In this document: positions 12,076 through 26,032 of the stretch, piece after piece | Numbering within the stretch: position 1 is the first letter of the stretch | Layout: every line of letters starts with the position of its first letter | From: Strix aluco | Lineage: Eukaryota; Chordata; Aves; Strigiformes; Strigidae | Length of the DNA stretch: 64,000 nt | Assembly: GCF_031877795.1 (NCBI RefSeq) | Contig: NC_133935.1 | Coordinates: 72,496,303-72,560,302 of the forward strand | Direction of reading: 5' to 3' | Notes under the pieces: model-generated | The model's database searches: none | What the model was told of the DNA's origin: nothing | Seen by the model: the letters and a program-made list of their open reading frames with translations, nothing else | Translations under genes and position numbers: made by a program

Positions 12076-14918
12076 GCTTTCTAGGCCTCCCTGCTGGGGA
12101 AGAGGAGCTTAGCCCCCCCATCAGGGCTGGTGGTTTTGTTCTTCCACCTGTTTCCTTCTCCTGAGCAGGAATGCGATGTCCTCATTCCTCCTTGTTCGTC
12201 CCCTGGCCCTGTGCAGTCCTCACAACCCTCATGCCTGCGGGAGCACACAGCTCTCCCATTTTTCTGGCCGTGCTCAGCAGATTTGTTTGCCCTAGCTCCT
12301 CCAGCCAGGCATCACTGTTCTCACTTCCCTAATGAAATGCCTGGGTTTTAGTTGGAAACTGAGTGGGTGGATGACATTAATTTTTGATGCAAATATAATC
12401 CCTGCCAGGAAACAAGCCTGGTTATTTTGCCCAAAACAATTCACATTCCTAAGGAAGATTTTCCATCAGAATAGACCCGGGTTTGAATTTGTAATGATAT
12501 GCTAAAAACCTTGCAGTTCAAGTTGTTTTGCTTCTGATAGTGAAGGTTGTTCATGCCCAGGCCCCGGCCTCTGTCAGAGATGGGTAGGTGAGGATTGCCA
12601 GCAGGATGGGACCTCTAGCCCCGTCCCTGGCTCTCTCAAAAGTCCCTCCTCAGAAGAAATCCCCTGTATTATCATTACTCAGTGTGTTTCTCATATTTTC
12701 TCTATCTTTTTTATTTTTCTCTATTCATTTGGAAATTGGATTGTTTCTGGAAAATGGCCCACCTGAAAGCTGCTATACAAAATGATGGTCTTCTGCTTTC
12801 TTCTGAATTACACAGCACCACCATATAAAAGCTCCAACAGCATTTGAAAGTATGAGGGGACTTCAGCTGCACAGCATATTGCTGAGGTATACCAAGATAA
12901 TATTTACCTGAAAGGCAGAAAAACAGAGACACGGGTAGTTCAGTTTGAAGTCACCAAGGGAATCTGGTACAGGCAGAACAAAGCCTACATTTCCCTGGGC
13001 TTCCCAGCTCACTATTCTCTATTTAATGCCATAGGCCAGTTGTTTTGCTTCTTTTTTTCACAACATATTATAGAATGGGCAAGATAGCAGATAAAGAAAA
13101 AGCTCCTGCAGGTGAATTGTGTTGGCATTCATACAAAATAGCCTCAAAATGAAAGTGATAGAAGGCTCATAGTTCAGGGCGTTTCCAGCTACTGGGGAAC
13201 TAAATACTCGTGACTATGTCATACATCTGCCTGTATTGTACTGAGCTATTTAAAAATACCTGCAGCCCATCCACAGTGAGCAGAATCCTATGGCACAATG
13301 AAGTTATCATCATTTATTTACACCAGATTTACAAATCAAGCTAACAATAAAGCTTAAGTGAATATGGAAAAGGCAAAGGTTGCTATGTTTTCACTGTAAT
13401 AGCTTTAGTAATTTGAATACTTTCTTAGCCAATAGTATCCAATGCATTTTTTCAGCTGACACAGCTACAAGGTTAATGTAACAAACACGCTTAAGCCAAA
13501 TTTGTACCTTGGCAGTATCTGTCTTGCATTTGTTTCACACAGCATCTTTTGCCGGTTAGGCCCCAGTACAGCAAAGCTCATCCACATCACCCTGAGCATG
13601 CGTATAAAATCCTGCTAAGTCAGTGCCTCCAGTTCAGCATGTGAGCTGTGCTAAACACACAGTGGGGGGTAGCAGCCACAGGAGCTGCCTGCGACTTTCT
13701 CAGTCCTGGATGCTCAGACCCAGCATCATACTCTAGGTCTCGACAGGGACATTTCTTTTCTGGCCCTTGTGTGCCCTTAGACATTTGCCTCAGCCTGACC
13801 ACATCCAGCCCTCTCTCTTCCACACTGAAAATGAAGTTAGCTGATTAAAAAGTCTGGCAGAAGTCCTCCTAAGCTTAACATTATGTATACAGATGGGTTG
13901 GTATTTACAGGTTTCAGACCTTAATAACAAAGATCCACATTAGGATTAAACAGCAAGTCATAAATTTTCGTGCTCTAGTAAAACTATTCTCTTCTAATTT
14001 ATGGTTATTTCCATCCTACAGTATTACATACATATTTTCTATCTTAAATATTTCACTCCAATGCCAGACTCCCCTGAAATTGATATAGCAAGTCACATTT
14101 AGCCTCTTGCCATGTTTCATGCAAATTGCCTCATTTGTGTCCATTCAGGTACAAAACAGGAAAAAGATATAGGTCCTATTTCTTTAATGGCAGATTTTTT
14201 CTCTGTGTTCCCCATTTCCAGAAAGCATACAATCTTTTTGTTAAAATAAACTGTTTTAATTTGTTTTTTCCCAACTCGTCCAGTGTAAACAAGCAGTCTG
14301 CTATACTGTTAACTTGGCTGCCCCCAGAAACTTAAATCCATTCTCCTGTTTCTCATTTCTTATAATGTGGTTGACCTCTGCTCTCCAGCATCCTATTCAT
14401 CTCATTGAAGGATTAACTTGAATAAATAAGGGCAAAATCGCTCCCTTTCTTTCATTGTCTAAGTACATAGCCGAACTGCCAATGTCTTGTTTATCTTTAA
14501 TAAAGTTGTATGGTAACATTTACAGATTTGTCCAATCTGACAGCTAATGAATGAGGTTACCTGGAAGGTCCCCTCTCCTCATGCTCCTCACTCAGCATGC
14601 ATACAGGTAGGACCTGCAGTAGAGCACCCCATCTCTCCTGTGGCTCTGATATCACAGGTACCAACCACCTCTGGTCACCCCCTGATCAGCTGCAGAGGAT
14701 CCCAGAGAGGGGACAAACTGCAAGGGGTTCACAGCCCTGGTCCCTGCTTGGTGCTTAGAGGGTGACCGCTAGGAACATCCCTCCCTGGCAACCGTCCCAG
14801 GTGGCGGCTGTTACACTTTCACCTCCTCCATTCTCCTGCCATATGACTCAGCACCATGAGCTTCATCCACTGGGACAACCAAACAAAGATCTGCATTTGG
14901 AAGGGTGAGGGCTCTGAC

Positions 14919-14937
14919 TGACACACACACACACACA
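14919..14937. repeat. (AC)n microsatellite
   Basis: An uninterrupted AC dinucleotide run of about nine units, followed by 'atgcacacc'. It is a likely length-polymorphic marker. Confidence 0.9.
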
Positions 14938-16146
14938 TGCACACCCTGCACAGATGGTGAGGCTGCCCATAACATTTCTTTAAACATCAGAAGCTGCCTA
15001 AAATCACTGAGCTGTACACAACCTGAATGAGCCAAGCGGACTCCACGTAGGAGTCAGACTTGCGTTTTGACCTATGTATGTTTGCAGACAAGTTGTTTAG
15101 GCTGTGCCTGCGCTGTGCCAGTTGGTTTTTAAATGATCTAATTAAAATATACCACTTAAAATAGTAAAGCACTCACTTCAAATTTTTTAACTGTGATAAT
15201 TTACCAGTGCTAAATAAGCCAATTTAATCAAAGATTGCACTTGTTAGCTAGGGCCATGTTAAGGGTGCCTATTTTTTTGATCTGCTGAAAATATAATTCA
15301 GTTCAGAGAAGAGAATCTGTTGATGGAAATAACAGAGCAGTGTTAGAAGATATTGAGACAATTCATAACCATGAGGATCTATCTCATAATGGTTTGATGA
15401 TGATCTTTTATTTAAGATTTCACTGTACAAAACCTTATCAGGTAACAGCCTGACATGCGTTATACAGTTGTGGTGTTCTCTAGTGCTTTTACTGCTGAGT
15501 AGTGGAAGTGACACTGTTTCATTGAGATAGGCAATAATATATGAAATCACTGATTTCTGATTAACCTGTATCAACTAGACCAACTGCACCATGATTGGTA
15601 GAAGGCTTCAAGCAAAATTAGTAGGCTTTGTCAAGCTAAACACTCAGCCCACTGTTATGAAAGGCAGATTTTCTTTCGGATGCAGGCAGCAGAACATGAA
15701 ATGTTCGAGCACTGTGGAAGAACAGTATTGATGCCTTGTTCTGAAGGTCATTAAATCTCATCACCTGCATAGTTCATGCTGTTTTATCAAATTCACACAC
15801 ACAAAATAAACAGCTGGTATATCATCTCATTAGTGACTATTGGTTTTTTGACTGTATATACTAAATAAACTATTTTAGCCACATACAAGCCACAATTTAT
15901 TCAGTGATTTTGGAATGACACACCATGAAACCTAAATGTATATGCAAATATGATATAACATATACACTTTAATGAGCAAAATTTTAATAATTTTCACTCA
16001 TATGAAATGTGAGATTTTTTTCATGTGAAATGTAGAGATTTTGGCTCATGTAAGTGATGACAGATTTTCTCTAAACCTTTTTCCTTGTCTGGTCTGTCAT
16101 GAATCTACAAACTGTGTGACCCAATAACTCCTTGTATTCCAGTATC

Positions 16147-16190
16147 TTCTGACACAGGAAGGGAACTGTTCTGACACAGGAAGGGAACAA
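16147..16190. repeat. Two-copy tandem duplication, 22-bp period
   Basis: The 20-mer 'ttctgacacaggaagggaac' occurs at 16147-16166 and again at 16169-16188 with no mismatch. This is a simple local duplication in intergenic DNA. Confidence 0.9.
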
Positions 16191-19100
16191 CTGAGCTGTT
16201 GCTGATGGAAATTAAGTCAGCAACATTCACTCATCAGCAATAATCACTCCATTTTATTTATTAAACACTAAAGTATTCAAGATTAATGTATACAGTGCTT
16301 CCAGGTTTCTACTTGGCAAAGAGAAACTTCTGTTTGCATTTTCTGTATGATGCCTTGGGCTTACATCAACCTTAGGCCTTTCCGTTGTCATCTTTTGAAA
16401 AATCTTGGCTACAAGCTAAACTTCTAAAAACTGTTACATCTTGATTTTTAAGGACTTTCTAGAAGTAAATTTTTTCTTCTCTGACTGGCTTCTCATTTCA
16501 GAAGGCAGATCTTGGAAAGCAGTCGAGCTTATAAAAGACATTTCAAATGCTTTCCATTTTATTCCCATCACTCACTGAGACATTTGATTAAATAACAATG
16601 AGGAAAGAAGTGTTAAGCCACTCTAAACTGGCAGGCTAAAAAGTACAACAGGGGAGCCTTTGCTTCCAATAACTGTGGAAAAGAAAGCAGGCTTCTGAAG
16701 GAAATTATCACTTGGCTTGCAACAGGTTGGGGAAGGTAATTTCGAAGTTAAGAAGGAGAAAAGGAGTGCAAGATGATGTTTATATAATCAGAATACGACC
16801 AGATAAGGAAAGGAAACAGGCTTGTTTAGTACAGGTGACTGTGGAGAGAAGATGGTAGAGAAACCAGAAAGGACAGGGTGGACAAGGAAAAGAGATCTCT
16901 GGAACCAAAGCCAAGCAACAGCTCTGCAGGGTTGTTTCTGGAGCTGATCAGCACAAGAGGAAAAGCAGCATCAGGCACCTTTGGAGCAAGAAGAAAGGAT
17001 ATTTTTTTTTCCACTCACCTTCCAGAAAATGAATGAACTGTAAAGGAGAAAATATAATGGAAAGAAACACATGATTAAGGGGTCGTATCTGGAGCTGAGC
17101 AGAGTATTCAGTGGGATTGGAGCTGCTAGCTACACCATTACACTTGATTTGTACTGTTTTAACTATATCACTGCTAACAAAGCAGTACAGTTTTCCTTTG
17201 CTCTTGGTGGCTCAGAGTGTTTGTGTTATTTGACAAGAAATGTGTTTATACCCATACACTTATTTATCTTCCTTCTGGGCCATGCCCATACAATTATTTA
17301 TCCTTCTTCCAAGGATTGCCATAGTTTGTATTACTATAACTGCTGTCTACACTAAGATGATTATATCAGGATAAATATTTTGATATAAATATACACATTG
17401 CTTTATATCCCATGTGGTACTCATATACATTAGATCCCCTACAGTAGAAGAAAACACAAGAGAGAGAACAGGGCTAAAACACATCTCTGGGGAAAACCTC
17501 CCCTTTGTGACCTTAAGACTTGTGACTCAAATCAGTGGGTGTATACTAAGGATGAACATGTCTTTTATGTCACCATGTTTTAAGAATTTGTTGGTTAACT
17601 GAAAGTTACAATCAGCTGTTTTGCGGTAAAATCTTGCAAATTCATGCTGGCAGCTGGAAGTCCCTTCAGGTATTACAGGAAGAATATAAATAATGGACAT
17701 GAGGGGAAAAAAAACATCAGAAAGTAGCCTTTACAGTAATTTAATTTAGTTTAATAATTTATGATAACACTATTCAAATCTAGCACAGTATGAAGAAGAA
17801 AATAACTCAAGTCTTAGCAGGACAAGACCTTATAGAGGCTATGGGTTATTAAATATCTCCTGAGGTGTAGCCAGGTCCTGCAGTTTTTTTGCAAAGGACT
17901 CCATCCTGTGAGTCAGAAACTTGTGTTTCTAAACCTGATCCTACGGCCTGATTCACTAATGCCTTGAAATAAATGGATGAACGTTATGCTTCCTTCATGC
18001 TATTGCAAAAGACTACAAAACGCCTCCAAAGGACCAGAGTAGTAGGCCAACTGTTTTACAGATCTGAACCAAAGCAAGAACGGCTCTTCCCCTTTCCCAT
18101 ACGGGGAGATGGAGGCAAGAAGGACATGAGAATCGCAGATGCCTGTAGAAGAAATGGTTGTCAGAACCAGTATTTGGACTGACTCCTGTGCCTGTGCAAA
18201 CACTATTAGACCACACCTTAATGCGATGAATTATTAATACAAAAGCTGCACGGGAAATTCATTTCTGCTGCCTCTCACCAGAACCAGCTGTTCAGACTTG
18301 AATGTGTCGCAGTTGCACAACACAAATTTTGCCTTAAGGATACAGTTACCCAACATGATGGATTTTTCATAATGTCCCTCCCAATAGTATCCTCATCCTT
18401 CCTCTGTCCTTCACCCTTCCCCCATCACCACCATGCTTTAATTTTTTGGTTCAGCCTTGTAGAAGGTACTGAATGACAGGAGTCCTCTATGCGTACAGTG
18501 AGCACAGTGTTAGCAGTCGCAGAGCAGCCTCCTCTGGGCAGCCTTGACAGTCTGCCCTAGATTAGACAGAAAAAAAAGAGTTTACATATTTAAGCAACAG
18601 ACATTAACACCCTAGCACATTCCAGATGAAATGAATTTTAAGTTCTCCATCTCTGGTAAAATACCTAGATGAAATTAGTTCCAATGAGACCAGGAAATTT
18701 TCCGTTTCCCTGCAAAGCCTGCATATTAGCAGATGTTAGTCTGTGACCAGTTTTATGATTACTCTGTGTAAACACCTTGTCCTCCTGTGTTGTTCTTCCA
18801 GGCTTCCTCCCACTTGTCTACGTATTCAGTAGCCACAATGTGCCTAAGCTCCAGATGGTGAGTTCTTTGGGTTAGAGCTTGTTGTACGGTTTTTATGATG
18901 AAGTCCTATTTCCTAATTGGCATCCTTAGGCATTACCGCATTAAAAATAATAAATAGTAATAACAAAAAAATAAGGATGGAAGGTGGGTGAAGACATGAC
19001 TAATTACCTAAACAATACTAGGACCACAAGCCACAGGCAGCACGGGAGCTTGGGGAAGAGCGAGTGGGTGGAGAGTCACCTGCATAACAGAGGGTTGGGC

Positions 19101-19734
19101 TGGTAAAGAATAGGTCTTGCAAGACAAAACTGAGAGTCTTTATTTTGATAGCATCATGGAATTTATAAATTAAGGGATGACAGCTGTAGATTAAGCATGG
19201 CATGAGTTGCTTTACTCTCTATGTGTGTGCAGCCTGGCTTGGCACTGTCACACAGACTTGGAAAATAAAAAAAAAAAAGGTTAGTTGAAATGGTGATATA
19301 ACAAGCTGGGAGATGTGAGAAGCGGGAGTTCCCAAACAGGATTTGCAGAAGGACCACTGCTGTACCATGTGCTGTGTCATGGCAGCAGCAGCCAGGGCCA
19401 CTGCGCCAAGCTCTGCGGTAGGCTGCAAGCCTCGCCTCTCCTTCCCACAAGAAAACACATGCTTCCAGGTCTGTTCTGGGCTACATGTACATGGAGAAGA
19501 GGCGTTCACTTATTTGTGTAGCAGCCATGGCTAAACAACCATTCTTCACCTTCACTTGGAAAAATTCAACAAACTGAGAGTTGTTTTCCTTAACATTTAT
19601 TTAAAGTCACACCACTCCCTGTGTATGTATCTCTTGGGAACACTTAGGCCAAAGGATAATACTCAGAACAGTGACAGGTTGAATCTTATTTAAATTTGCA
19701 TTTATGGACAGGGAATGTAGATAAAGTTTGCTCC

Positions 19735-20207
19735 TGAAATGAAAGAGCACTTCTTTGCCCAGTGGGTAATGAACTTCCGGAATTCATTGCCACAGGAGGT
19801 TGGGGAAGCAGGCTATTAGCAGGCATAAAAAGGGATTAGACAAGATTTGTGAACAATGGCTCTATTAACAGATAATAAAAGGAGCAGGCAGTTCCAATGA
19901 CTGTGATCTGAGGAGACTGGACCAGAGGAAGAGGGCAGGTACACGTGCCCTCCCTAAACAGCACCTCCTATCATCACTCTTCAGGCTTTGCTATGTGAAT
20001 CTGCCTGCCCTGTCTCAGGTAAGGTTGTGCTGGAAGCCTGGGCAACCTTTTGGGGTCTGCTGGGACCTTCAAAACCTGTGGCTTGATCAGGGCAGATGTC
20101 CAGCACCCGTGCAGCTACCCTAGTGCCATCATGGGCGTTGGGCAGCAATAGCTTTTGTGGCTGTTGGTCTGATCCAGCAGGGTATTTCTTAATGTTCTGA
20201 TGGGTTA
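19735..20207 (+). repeat. Ancient CR1-like LINE 3' fragment
   Basis: The start translates with stops as CR1 ORF2 C-terminus-like sequence: 'gtaatgaacttccggaattcattgccacaggaggttg' in substance, then 'aaaagggattagacaa' and 'ggctctattaa'. It ends with 'ggtctgatccagcagggtatttctta', a phrase typical of the 3' end of old sauropsid CR1 copies shared by birds, turtles and crocodilians. The copy is heavily mutated and has no open frame. The family was assigned from memory, so the subfamily is not given. Confidence 0.7.
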
Positions 20208-20524
20208 AGTCCTAGGTGGTGCTGCTCTCACCAAAGGGGCCAACAAACAGCGTGGTGGAGTTGGAAGGGAGTTATAAAGAACAAAAAGGAACTGACTTTA
20301 ACAAATTATTCACTGAGGCTCAGAAAAATATATATGGAGGAAGACAGAAGATTCTGTTAATACAGTATGAGTTTGATAGTTGTTTGGGATACCAAAAGGT
20401 CTCATTCTCCAAAAAGTGCATGAAAACAGATATTACTTAATTTCAGGGGTAACACTGAAAGGAAGAGTGGACAGCAAACTAACTATAACTTTGCAGCTAA
20501 CTCTTTTTCCAGCTGAAGGCTCTA

Positions 20525-20790
20525 ACTCCATTTGATTTCTCCTCAGACCACTTCTGAGCACTTCTACTGCCCTTCTCTGGACCTCTTCCAGCTCTGTTAC
20601 CTCGTGCCTGAGATCAGGCGACTGGAGTGGAAACTGCACTCAAGATTAGGCTGCACCATAGATTCTTACCCTAGCACAAGGATGTTCTCTGTTTTTCCCA
20701 GTCCTTTTGCAAGTAAGTCCTGAGATTTGTGTTTGTCTGCTTGACAGGCACTGAGCTGACATTTGTTATCCACCAGCTAACATCTTCTTT
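20525..20790 (-). repeat. Old CR1-like LINE fragment (antisense)
   Basis: On the minus strand a short frame includes LEEVQRRAVEVL, which resembles the 'VQRRA' block of the CR1 reverse transcriptase C-terminal region. The plus-strand text 'cccttctctggacctcttccagctctgttacc' followed by 'aaactgcactcaagattaggctgcacca' follows the order seen in CR1 copies read in reverse. It is diverged, with no intact frame. The ends are approximate. Confidence 0.55.
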
Positions 20791-21114
20791 CTTATGGTAA
20801 TAATGAAATACTTTTTTTTCCCAACAAAATGAAAGACCGTTTTCTCCTCTATCTTTGTGCTCTGAACTTCATTTACCAATTGTTATCACTGAGTCATTCT
20901 GTATTAGGAGATTCTTCTAGATCTTTTCATAACTATTAAAGTTATCTCATTGCCTGGCTTTTCATGGAAAACACAGATCTTAGCAAAGATTCTTATGAGG
21001 CTCTGCTAATAAAAGCATTGATGAATTTGAGAATGGTTATAGAAAAATAACAGGAATGAGGAAGACTTGTAATGACTGATAAACTGATACAGGGGAAAAG
21101 ACTTAAAATAACAC

Positions 21115-21135
21115 ATTATATATATATATATATAT
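21115..21135. repeat. (TA)n microsatellite
   Basis: An uninterrupted TA run of about ten units, followed by 'tgtatgtatcc'. Confidence 0.9.
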
Positions 21136-22146
21136 GTATGTATCCCTGGATAAATAACAGCCATAGAGCACATAACTAAAGAACACAAATATATGGAGGG
21201 CAGGAACAAAGAATGATTTAGGATGGAACTCAGATTGTGATTGAGAAGAAGAATACAAAAGTAAAGGAAACACAGAGGATCTCAGGAATAAGTTTCATGA
21301 CAGTGACCTATGCACAGATCCAAGAGAATCTCTTTAGGGAAGTAAGAAATCCCTCACCACTGGAACACTGCAAACAGCACTGGGAAAAAAGGAAAAAGGT
21401 GCGGTGAGCGCTCACAGAAGTGGACTGCGTGACCTGATACATATCTCTGGGCTTACAGGCAATGACTATTCAACATAGGAAAATATTCTGGTTTGCTTTA
21501 CGTTTTTGCTTTTGAGTTTTCTCTGCTTTTTTTTTGAGTGAAGTCCTAGTGTAACAAATGGGGCACAGTATCATGAAAAAAAAAAACATTCCTCTCACAA
21601 CTATTGAATAGTAATTTAGTAGAGAAAAGAGCACCACCTAGTGCTAAATGCTATTTGTTGATGCTGAAGTGTCTCCATATGCTCTATCTTCTGGCTATCT
21701 TGATTTTAGTGCTTTCCCACAGTTCATCCAGCCACAGAAGAATTAATCCATAGCAGCAAGGAGCATCACAGCTCCCAGTAAGAATAGCTGGTTCATCAAG
21801 AGCTCAACATCCCTTAGAGTGTTGTGCACACTAAGGTAATGCCTTAGGCACCTGGTTAACATAATTATGGCTATTTGTCTGATTCATTCAGGCCAGATTC
21901 TACTACCCTTACTCACGCAGTGAAGTTACGTGTTTCACAGATAAGCCTCACTGCTTTCACTGGAGTGAAAATTAATCAACACTTACAGGACAGGCTTAAG
22001 AAACAAGAAGACCAAACTTCAAATTCTCGCACTTTCAAAAACAGGGGGATTCATTGAATTTACCTTCTGGTTCTTCACTTGCATCAAATTTTCAAGCTTT
22101 TCTTGCAAATGTGAAATCTGCACACTTTTTTGTTTGTCTGTCTGTT

Positions 22147-22188
22147 GTGGTTTTTGTTTTTTGTTTTTTTGTTTTTTGGTTTTTTTTA
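22147..22188. repeat. T-rich tract (TTTTTTG-type)
   Basis: Runs of five to eight T separated by single or double G. It could be the reverse-strand trace of an A-rich retroelement tail, but no element body is visible beside it. Confidence 0.7.
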
Positions 22189-25100
22189 ATTAAAATCTCC
22201 AGGAGGGAGGTCTTCAGAGAAAACATTACTCTACATGAGAGTTTCCTTCATTATCATGAAGATAGATCATATGCAGCCTCAATTATTTTTTCACCATTAT
22301 GATTAAAATCCACTGTTGTTGGCTTCGTTTTCTTCTGATTATCAATCCACATTATGTTAGTGTTCATATTTTTGGTCTTCAAACCTTTCCACTTTTGTCT
22401 CACAGCATCAAGTTTTCTGTCATAATGTAATTAAAATTTCAAAAGAAGGCAAGAAACAGGTAAATCAACTTAGAATGTTTCTGCATCAGCTATCGTTATG
22501 TATTATTTAAACAGCTCCAGACTTGAAGATACATGTAACATCAGTTATGTGGGTTAATTTACATATAGATGTCTATAGTAAAATGTCATTTAAATGTCTT
22601 ACTCCATTTAAATTTGTGAGTTTCCTAAGTGATCTTCATTAATTCATGCTACCATGTCTAGATTAAATTTCTCTAATAATGGAATTATTTCTTTTCCCCT
22701 TGAAATTATTCAGCATTGCACCACTCATTTCAACTGGAATATGATGAAACTCAGCTATTCAAATTCCTTCCACATCTTCTGATTTGCAAAACATAGTTTA
22801 GCCCATAGAACTTTTTATTTCTGTCCTTTATAGTCCTACATTTTTACCCTATTAGGCAGTTTTCACAAAGTGTATTCTCCAACTGAAAAGAAATGCTCTG
22901 GGTTATCCGCAGCTCTTTCTGCTATATTGTATCTATAGCTTCACTGTTGCAACTATTGCCACCCACTTATGACCATTTCTTACTTGGAATATTATTTTCC
23001 TTTTTAAAATATTAGGTGACTTGTTTTGGATGTTTTTCTTTATAGCCATTTTTTGTTGGTTTGGTTTTTTTAGTGAGTAGGATCTTGATTTATTCTTATG
23101 CATTTATGCCCTTTTCCAAGAAAAGACAGTAGACTTTGTCTGTATGAGTACATATATGTGTATATATGCACAGTCCGTTGAATAAGGGTGGTACAGAGTG
23201 TGGGTACTTATAAAATAACCACAGTGCCTGTGTGTGATATGTGGTTGGTGTTTCAAAGGCCACGTGACTGCAGGGCCCTAATTCCCCCTAAAGCTACAAG
23301 GGTGCAGACCATTACTGCTGGTGCTCACCTTTGCCAGAGACATGGCAGGACCATGCCCAGCTCCTGCTAGGGCTCCACAGGACACCAGCGTGGAGGCTGA
23401 CAAAAAAGCCTGATTCAGGACATCTGTAACCATGCTGGTTCCCCACCCCAGTAGGCAGGTCTAAGCAATTTTGTGAAGTAAAACTGCTGCACAGCTTCTG
23501 CTCTCTGGGTCTTGGTATTAGAGTTTCATCTGCACCACCTACACACCTCAGCAGGTAAGGGGGCTTTCTCGTCCTGGTCTTTCAAAAATATATATGTGTG
23601 CTATCATGTGATGAACACACTCGTAATATCAAGATCCCATGGCTCTAAAGTAAAAACATGACAGTGCATGGATACCTGTTCATCTGAGCATGGATACATG
23701 CAACTTATGACTGCAGCTGTGTGCATCCGTTTCTGGTTCATGGGAACCACCAGCCTGGTACACTGTACCCCACTCCCAAGGATGCACCCCTCCCTCCACA
23801 AGCACACACACAAGATATGCAAAAGGACTCCCAAGAGCTGATACTGCAGCGATCCAGGCACTGTGCAGAGCTGAACATCCACAGCTGGGCTGGGGGGTTG
23901 CTGAAGACACAATCCTGCCCTGGTGTGTCCAAGAAACTCCAACGTATGTGGCTACGGCTGCACTGCTTACTGTGGGTCACCAGTGGGTGTCATTGGGGCT
24001 CTTTAAGGGATATAATTTCAAAGTGATGTCATGATGTAAAATACTTTGGAAAAGGCTTGTTTTGTTTTTGCATAATTTCTGTAGTAACGACTGTGGGGAG
24101 CGTGGGAGAGTCTGTAGGGAGTGTTATCTCATTCCACGTGGGTTTAATTCTGTCACCACACTCAGCAATAGAATTTAACATCTATTCATAGCTACACTAG
24201 TGACAGTGTAATTAACTAATTAGTAGGGACTAATTGTTAAAAATACGGTATTGCAACTACATTAAATTAAATAGCCTGTGTACTTCTAGCTGGGAGACTT
24301 ATGATTCCATGCTTTTTCTCCTTAGGAAACAAAGAAACTCCTGAGAAATAAAACCTAACCCAGCAATTCAAAGCAAATTTATACTTTGCTGTGACTAAAC
24401 CAGGAGCAATAAGAGACTCTGGCACCTGCATAAAGGTCCAGTTTATGGCTTCATGCACAGAGGAGAGTGTGTAGCCATATGTTCATGGCACCCAGAAGCA
24501 GCTAAGCTCCTTGCTGGCACCAAGGACCTGCTGGTCTGCCCTACCCAGTCTGCCACCTCAGCTTTTTGTTTTAAAAGGAAGCGTAAGTCCCCAACCCTTC
24601 AAACTGAGTGGTGCTGGGCTCCCTTTACACCAGTGCAAGGAGAGAGTGAGCCCCACTCAGCTCTGCCTGGCAGCTGGTCAAGGCTCCTTCATGTCAAACC
24701 AGAGATGTTGCCAGGGTCTAGGGAAGCAAACCCCCACCTCTTAAAAAACACAGCAGTGTTAATGCCAGATTGGGAGGGTTAGGTTTCTCCTGAGGACCTC
24801 TTTCTTTTCCCACACCCTGACACTGTGCCCACTTTTGGGAAAGTTCAGCAAGGCAAGAAACAGGAGTCCAGCTGTGTTTCAAGGATAGTTTTTGCAGGAA
24901 CAAACAAATGGCATCTATTTAAAAACTGTTACAGAGCAAAGACTTTTTTTTCCCAGACTGTCTATTTGTTCCTAGTTATGGTTTTGCTCTGTGTTTTCAG
25001 CAAGCATATAATTACCATGAATTATATAGCAGAACAGGGTGTGTATAAGGCACACCTTGAACAAGCTGGTTCTCATTGGCTTGAGCAATGGCTTCAGAGG

Positions 25101-25662
25101 TGCTGTTTCCCAAGCACAGCTTCCAAATGCACAGTCTGGGAGGCCTGTGTGAAAAACTGTCTTGTTTTAAAGCTTTAAAAAGTGACATATCGTACCTCCT
25201 GCAATGATAGTACACTCCATAGCTCTTGGATTAGCTAACCATTACCCGTCCTTATAGCAAACACAGAAACATTAAAACTCACAGATTAGAATTATATTAA
25301 TGCAGATACAGATATTCACTGTCAATCATTTTTAGCAGACATCTAATAAATCCTTCTTTTCATGTTTGGGCAGGGAAAAGTACTCATCTTGCAGATTTTG
25401 AGCCATCACCATATTTCAGTTTATCTCTTAGTTTATTCATAGAATCATAGAATGGTTTCGGTTGCAAGGGACCTTAAAGATCATCTGCCATGGGCAGGGA
25501 CACCTTCTACTAGAGCAGGTTGCTCAAATCCCCAAACAACCTGGTCTTAAACACTGCCAGGGAGGGGGCATCCACAACTTCTCTGGGCAACCTGTGCCAG
25601 TGTCTCACCACCCTCACAGTGAAGAGTCCCTCCCTACCTTTCCTGTAGTCCCTCTTTAGGTA

Positions 25663-25914
25663 CTAGAATGCCACTCTGAGGTCTCCCCAGAGCCTTCTCT
25701 TCTCCAGGCTGAACAACCCCAACTCTCTCAGCCTGTCCTCACAAGGGAGGTGCTCCAACCCTCTGAACATCCTTGTGGCCCTCCTCTGAACTTGATCCAC
25801 CAGCTCCAGGTCCTTCTTATGTTGGGGGCACCAGAGCTGAGCAGAGTACTCTGGGTGGAGTCTCACGAGAGCAGAGTAGAGGGGGAGAATCACCTCCCTC
25901 GACCTGCTGTCCAC
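25663..25914 (-). pseudogene. CR1 ORF2 C-terminal region remnant
   Basis: The frame contains [34 protein letters not shown] and [18 protein letters not shown], the CR1 ORF2 region after the RT active site. It ends in a stop earlier than the related copy at 36779-37657, which continues for about another 75 codons. Confidence 0.85.
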
Positions 25915-26032
25915 ACTCCTCTTGATGCATCACAGGATACCATTGGCTTTCTGGGCTGTGAGTGCACATTGCTGGCTCATATTCAGTCTTCCATCCACTA
26001 ATACCCCCAAGTCCTTCTCCACAGGGCTGTTC

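Larger units (their letters stand above)
12085..19730. other. Intergenic DNA, no gene recognised
   Basis: This lies between the KIF21A promoter region and the first old CR1 of the KIF21A-ABCD2 interval. Only short open frames without recognisable domains occur. Simple features are an AC microsatellite at 14919-14937 and a 22-bp tandem duplication at 16147-16190. No exon, RNA gene or recognisable transposon was found in the rest. Confidence 0.6.
20791..25436. other. Intergenic DNA, no gene recognised
   Basis: Holds a TA microsatellite at 21115-21135 and a T-rich tract at 22147-22188. Bases 21885-21990 read like a faint old sauropsid interspersed repeat, but I cannot name it. Open frames are short and overlapping on both strands. 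No exon was recognised. Confidence 0.55.

Noticed and set aside
11588..12112. Plus-strand His/Thr/Pro-rich frame of 174 codons and two overlapping frames
   Set aside because: All are read-through of the CAC-rich low-complexity tract; three frames are open at once, which points to composition and not coding.
21885..21990. Faint interspersed repeat resembling old sauropsid elements
   Set aside because: The similarity is only to remembered phrases; the sequence is too diverged to name or bound without an alignment.
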